Below are positions 61,168 through 64,000 of a stretch of DNA of 64,000 nt, piece after piece. The number at the start of each line of letters is the position of its first letter. The first letter of the stretch is position 1. A program made the translations under genes and the position numbers. The notes beneath the pieces are model-generated. The model saw nothing but the letters and a program-made list of their open reading frames with translations. It did no database searches and was not told where the DNA came from. Source of the stretch: Pseudomonas eucalypticola (GTDB taxonomy: Bacteria; Pseudomonadota; Gammaproteobacteria; Pseudomonadales; Pseudomonadaceae); the NCBI RefSeq assembly GCF_013374995.1, contig NZ_CP056030.1:4248501-4312500 (forward strand). The letters run 5' to 3'.

Positions 61168-61183
61168 TGTCAATATAAATTCC
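61168..61183 (-). promoter_or_regulatory. Promoter/operator motif of iolG, shared with the iolD region
   Basis: On the minus strand GGAATTTATATTGACA matches GGAATACATATTGACA at 51722-51737 in 14 of 16 bases. Its TTGACA is followed after 17 bases by CATATT, a good -10, about 60 bases before the iolG start. A common regulator, perhaps the RpiR protein, is inferred. Confidence 0.6.
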
Positions 61184-61229
61184 ATACCAACAACAAACGC
61201 AATTTTCATTGCAGAAAGAGGAAGGGAAG

Positions 61230-62048
61230 ATGAAGCGATTCGAGGGCAAGGTCGTCGTCGTGACCGGCGGTACCCAAGGCCTGGGGGCCGCGGTGGCCAC
61301 CCACTTGGCCGCCGAGGGCGCCGCGGGCATCGTCACCTGCGGGCGCAGCAGCGGCAAAGGTGAGGCCGTGGCGCGACGCATTGCCGAACAGACCGGCTGC
61401 GCGGTGCATTTCGTCCAGGCCGACCTGACCAAAGTGGCCGACTGCCGGCAAGTGATCGAAGCCGCCGACGAAATCTTTGGCCGTGTCGATGTGCTGGTCA
61501 ACGCCGCCGGGCTTACCGAGCGCGGCAATATCCTGACCACTGACGAAGACCTGTTCGACCGCATGTTCGCGGTCAACACCCGCGCGCCATTCTTCCTCAT
61601 GCAGGAAGTGATCAAGCGCATGATCAGAGACGATATCGAAGGCACGATCATTAACATCGGCTCCATCGTCGAGCACGCCGGCCAACCCTTCAACGCGTCC
61701 TATTGCGGCTCGAAGGCGGCCCTGGCCACCCTCACCCGCAACACCGCGTTCGCCGCCATGCGCAACCGCATCCGGGTCAACCAGTTGAACATCGGCTGGA
61801 TGGCTTCCGACGGTGAAGACCGTATCCAGCGCGAATTCCACGGCGCCGACGACAACTGGCTGGAAACCGTTGCCGCGCAGCAACCGTTCGGCCGCCTGCT
61901 GGCACCGGCCGAAGTGGCCAAGGCCGTGGCGTTCCTGGGCTGCGATGACTCGGGAATGATGACCGGCTCGGTGATCAACTTCGATCAGTCGGTGTGGGGC
62001 GGTTACCAGTACGGCCCGCCCACCCCGGAAGCCAAGCTGGCCCTCTGA
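61230..62048 (+). CDS. Short-chain dehydrogenase/reductase of the polyol island
   Basis: 272 residues from ATG 61230, which has AGGAAGG upstream. SDR motifs are GGTQGLGAAVA near 14, VLVNAAG near 88, catalytic Ser in NIGSIVEHAG near 142 and Tyr/Lys in YCGSKAA near 157. It is divergent from iolG and followed by the sugar permease gene. It may oxidise another inositol isomer or a deoxy sugar, as SDRs next to FucP-type permeases often do. The substrate is not evident from the sequence. Confidence 0.82.
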   Translation: MKRFEGKVVVVTGGTQGLGAAVATHLAAEGAAGIVTCGRSSGKGEAVARRIAEQTGCAVHFVQADLTKVADCRQVIEAADEIFGRVDVLVNAAGLTERGNILTTDEDLFDRMFAVNTRAPFFLMQEVIKRMIRDDIEGTIINIGSIVEHAGQPFNASYCGSKAALATLTRNTAFAAMRNRIRVNQLNIGWMASDGEDRIQREFHGADDNWLETVAAQQPFGRLLAPAEVAKAVAFLGCDDSGMMTGSVINFDQSVWGGYQYGPPTPEAKLAL

Positions 62049-62063
62049 GCCACGGCCGGTGGT

Positions 62064-62093
62064 TCGGTACCCCTCACCGGTGATGGGTACCGA
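62064..62093. promoter_or_regulatory. Long near-perfect palindrome between the SDR and permease genes
   Basis: TCGGTACCC (62064-62072) and GGGTACCGA (62085-62093) flank a second palindrome, TCACCGGTGA. The whole 30 bases are symmetric apart from one base pair. It may be a regulator site or a strong hairpin that reduces read-through into the permease gene. Confidence 0.5.
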
Positions 62094-62178
62094 TGGCCTT
62101 CACCGCGCAGCACGCCGCCTGTGAGCAGGCGTGGGATCGCAGCAATGAACGGACTATAAATCGAACAAGGAACCGGTC

Positions 62179-63429
62179 ATGTCCTCATCCAGTGAAACCC
62201 TCGGCACCCGCACGTCCGCCCGAATTCTCGGCACCAAGCAACTGGCCTTCATTCTCATCACCAGCCTGTTCTTCATGTGGGGCTTGTCCCACGGGCTGCT
62301 GGACGTGCTGAACAAGCACTTCCAGGACTCGCTGAACATTTCCCACACCCAGTCGGCACTGATCCAGACCTCCTATTTCGGCGCCTACTTCTTCGTCGCC
62401 TTCCCGGTCGGCGTGCTGATCGAACGCTTCAGTTACCGCGCTGCCATTCTGGTGGGCCTGGGCCTGTTCGCCGCCGGCGCGCTCCTGTTCCTGCCGGCCT
62501 CGTGGGCCGGTAGCCTGACGCCGTTCCTGGTGGCCCTGTTCGTGCTGGCCAGCGGCCTGGCCTGCCTGGAGACGGCTGCCAACCTCTACGCGGCGACGCT
62601 GGGCGATCCGGCGCGGGCTGAACAGCGCTTGACGCTGGCGCAGTCCTTCAATGGCCTGGGGGCATTCGTGGGCCCGATCATCGGTGGTTCGGTGTTCTTC
62701 CTGCCCTCCTTCAAGCTGGCAGGTTTCAACGTTGAACCGGTCTCGTTGACCTACGTGGCCCTGGCGGCAGTGGTGGTGTTGATGATGCTGGTGTTCGCTG
62801 CCTGTGACTTGCCAGAAGGCCAGGTCGAGTTGGCCAAGGCCAGCCACGCCGCTGAACCGCCTATCGCGTTGTGGCGCACGCGCAGTTTCACCGGGGCGCT
62901 GGTGGCGCAGTTTTTCTTCGTGGGCAACTACGTAGGCATCGGCGCGTTCTTCATCAATTTCGCCATCGACCACTGGCAGGGCATGACCCCGCGCGATGCC
63001 GCCTACCTGCTGTCGGGTGGCATGCTGGCCTACATGGTGGGGCGCTTCGCCGGCATTGTGATCCTACGCTACATCGCCGCACGCAATCTGTTGATCCTCA
63101 ACAGCGTGGCGGCCGCAGTCCTGTGCGCGGTGGCCATCCTGGGCGTGCCCAAGGTGTCGCCCCTGTGCGTGGCCGCCATCTACCTGTTCATGTCCACGCT
63201 GTACCCCACCCTCTTCGCCATGGGCACTCGTGGCCTGGGGGCACGCACCAAGCGCGCCGGCTCCATCCTGGTGATGACCCTGGTGGGCGGCGCCCTGCTG
63301 CCGCTGGTGATGGGCGTGCTGGGTGATCGCTTCGGCACCCAGTGGGCGTTCGTGGTGCCCTTGCTGGGGTTCGCGGTGATCGGGCTGTACGGCCTAAGCC
63401 AACAGCCGATCACTGTGCGAAACGCGTAA
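62179..63429 (+). CDS. Sugar permease, FucP-type MFS
   Basis: 416 residues with 12 predicted helices and the FHS-family N-terminal signature FFMWGLSHGLLDVLNKHFQD near 33, as in FucP and related glucose/galactose symporters. Other parts include GAYFFVAFPVGVLIERFSYR near 73, ETAANLYAATLG near 133 and SLYPTLFAMG-like STLYPTLFAMGTRGLG near 335. It probably imports a polyol or deoxy sugar with H+ or Na+. It is the second gene after the SDR, with a hairpin in between, and a parallel route to the ABC system. Confidence 0.85.
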   Translation: MSSSSETLGTRTSARILGTKQLAFILITSLFFMWGLSHGLLDVLNKHFQDSLNISHTQSALIQTSYFGAYFFVAFPVGVLIERFSYRAAILVGLGLFAAGALLFLPASWAGSLTPFLVALFVLASGLACLETAANLYAATLGDPARAEQRLTLAQSFNGLGAFVGPIIGGSVFFLPSFKLAGFNVEPVSLTYVALAAVVVLMMLVFAACDLPEGQVELAKASHAAEPPIALWRTRSFTGALVAQFFFVGNYVGIGAFFINFAIDHWQGMTPRDAAYLLSGGMLAYMVGRFAGIVILRYIAARNLLILNSVAAAVLCAVAILGVPKVSPLCVAAIYLFMSTLYPTLFAMGTRGLGARTKRAGSILVMTLVGGALLPLVMGVLGDRFGTQWAFVVPLLGFAVIGLYGLSQQPITVRNA

Positions 63430-63435
63430 GGCCGT

Positions 63436-64000
63436 TCAATGCAGCGCTACGTCACGGACAATGGCCTCGACCAGGGTGTGTACGCTGCCTTTGGCATACG
63501 GCGAGCTCATGGCTTCGTAGGTGATGCGCTCGTAGGCACTGGCGTCGGGCATGTACTTGGCGGCGCCATTGACCATGGTCGCCACCAGGGTGCCGCGCAG
63601 TGCCGAACGCTGTTTGATTTGCACACCGGTCTGGCTCGACAGTTCAGCCTGCACGCCCACAACACCGATATCGCCCAGGCGCACGATCCAGTAAGGCACC
63701 GCCACCGGCCCGCTGGCCTGGAACCGGTAGTCGCGGCTGGGTTTCTTCGGCGAAGCCTGGGGCGATGACGCCTGAGCCGTGACGGTCACGCTGCCCTGGG
63801 TCACGCTCAATGTTTCGCTGGTTGCTGCCGCGGTGTGGATACCCTCGGCCACGCGTACCACTTCACCGCCCAGGCGCTCCCCAAGCAGGCGCAACAATGG
63901 GGCACCGTTCTGGTGGCCACCGAGCGCCGTCATGCGGGGTGCCTGGTCAGCCGCCGCCCCCACCAGCCATAGCGCCACGGGCTTGTTACCGTACTGGCGT
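63436..64000 (-). CDS. C-terminal part of a neutral/alkaline ceramidase-family protein (partial)
   Basis: The frame is open from the stop at 63436 to the window edge, giving 188 residues; the start lies outside. Features fitting the neutral/alkaline non-lysosomal ceramidase N-terminal family are KPVALWLVGAAADQAPRM (family pattern with GAAGD-NPR), IVRLGDIGVVGVQAELSSQTG near the centre, and MVNGAAKYMPDASAYERITY followed by EAMSSPYAKGS near the end. Such proteins occur beside sugar catabolic genes, and many are not ceramidases. An internal GTG at 63978 is not a start, because the frame continues. Confidence 0.65.
   Translation of the reverse strand, partial: RQYGNKPVALWLVGAAADQAPRMTALGGHQNGAPLLRLLGERLGGEVVRVAEGIHTAAATSETLSVTQGSVTVTAQASSPQASPKKPSRDYRFQASGPVAVPYWIVRLGDIGVVGVQAELSSQTGVQIKQRSALRGTLVATMVNGAAKYMPDASAYERITYEAMSSPYAKGSVHTLVEAIVRDVALH

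Overview
The window is a GC-rich stretch of a Pseudomonas chromosome, probably P. putida group or close to P. donghuensis. This is inferred from gene families, codon use, REP-type hairpins and a decayed pckA piece that resembles Pseudomonas PckA. No rRNA, tRNA, CRISPR array, integrase or transposase was seen. Nearly all of it reads as accessory metabolism.

Region 1 (1-15.7 kb) is an aromatic-acid catabolic island. A plus-strand operon encodes a LigJ-type 4-oxalomesaconate hydratase, a LigI-like amidohydrolase, an HpcH/HpaI aldolase, a ThDP-dependent decarboxylase-like enzyme and a Pht5-like decarboxylase. A pckA remnant follows. Next come a periplasmic lactonase-like propeller with an ACS-type MFS permease (minus strand), a PobR-like AraC regulator, an outer-membrane channel, a PD40 propeller protein, a DesZ/LigB-type extradiol dioxygenase and a second ACS-type permease. 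Together they suggest uptake and meta-cleavage of a gallate, O-methylgallate or phthalate-like acid, with lower-pathway hydrolysis, hydration and aldol cleavage.

Region 2 (16.0-29.7 kb) is the most interesting part. It is a 12-gene block bounded by a TetR and a LysR gene: thioesterase, acyl-CoA dehydrogenase-like flavoprotein lacking the usual catalytic Glu, PaaK-like ligase, divergent PaaA-like and PaaC-like ferritin-fold proteins, phenylpyruvate/indolepyruvate-type decarboxylase, SDR and a complete tripartite EmrAB-OMF efflux pump. The content fits phenylacetyl-CoA-derived tropone/tropolone biosynthesis. From memory it matches the 12-gene 7-hydroxytropolone cluster of P. donghuensis, which needs a database check. 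The PaaA/PaaC-like pair stands without PaaB, D or E.

Region 3 (29.9-46 kb) holds a universal stress protein with an enoyl-CoA hydratase, a large autotransporter with a (PT)n linker, a fimbrial usher and pilin with no chaperone, an AraC regulator, and a BvgS/RocS-like phosphorelay kinase with its LuxR-type response regulator. After these come a DUF2946-like Met/His/Cys-rich protein, a TonB-dependent receptor and a SnoaL-like protein.

Region 4 (46.4-64 kb) is an inositol/polyol catabolic island: mmsA/iolA, a LysR gene, iolE, iolD, an aldehyde dehydrogenase, an HpcH-type aldolase, a D-2-hydroxyacid dehydrogenase, an RpiR repressor, a ribose-type ABC transporter, iolG, an SDR, a FucP-like permease and the end of a ceramidase-family gene. 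iolB, iolC and iolJ are not in the window. Two divergent intergenic regions share a GGAATnnATATTGACA promoter/operator motif, which suggests common control, perhaps by the RpiR protein.
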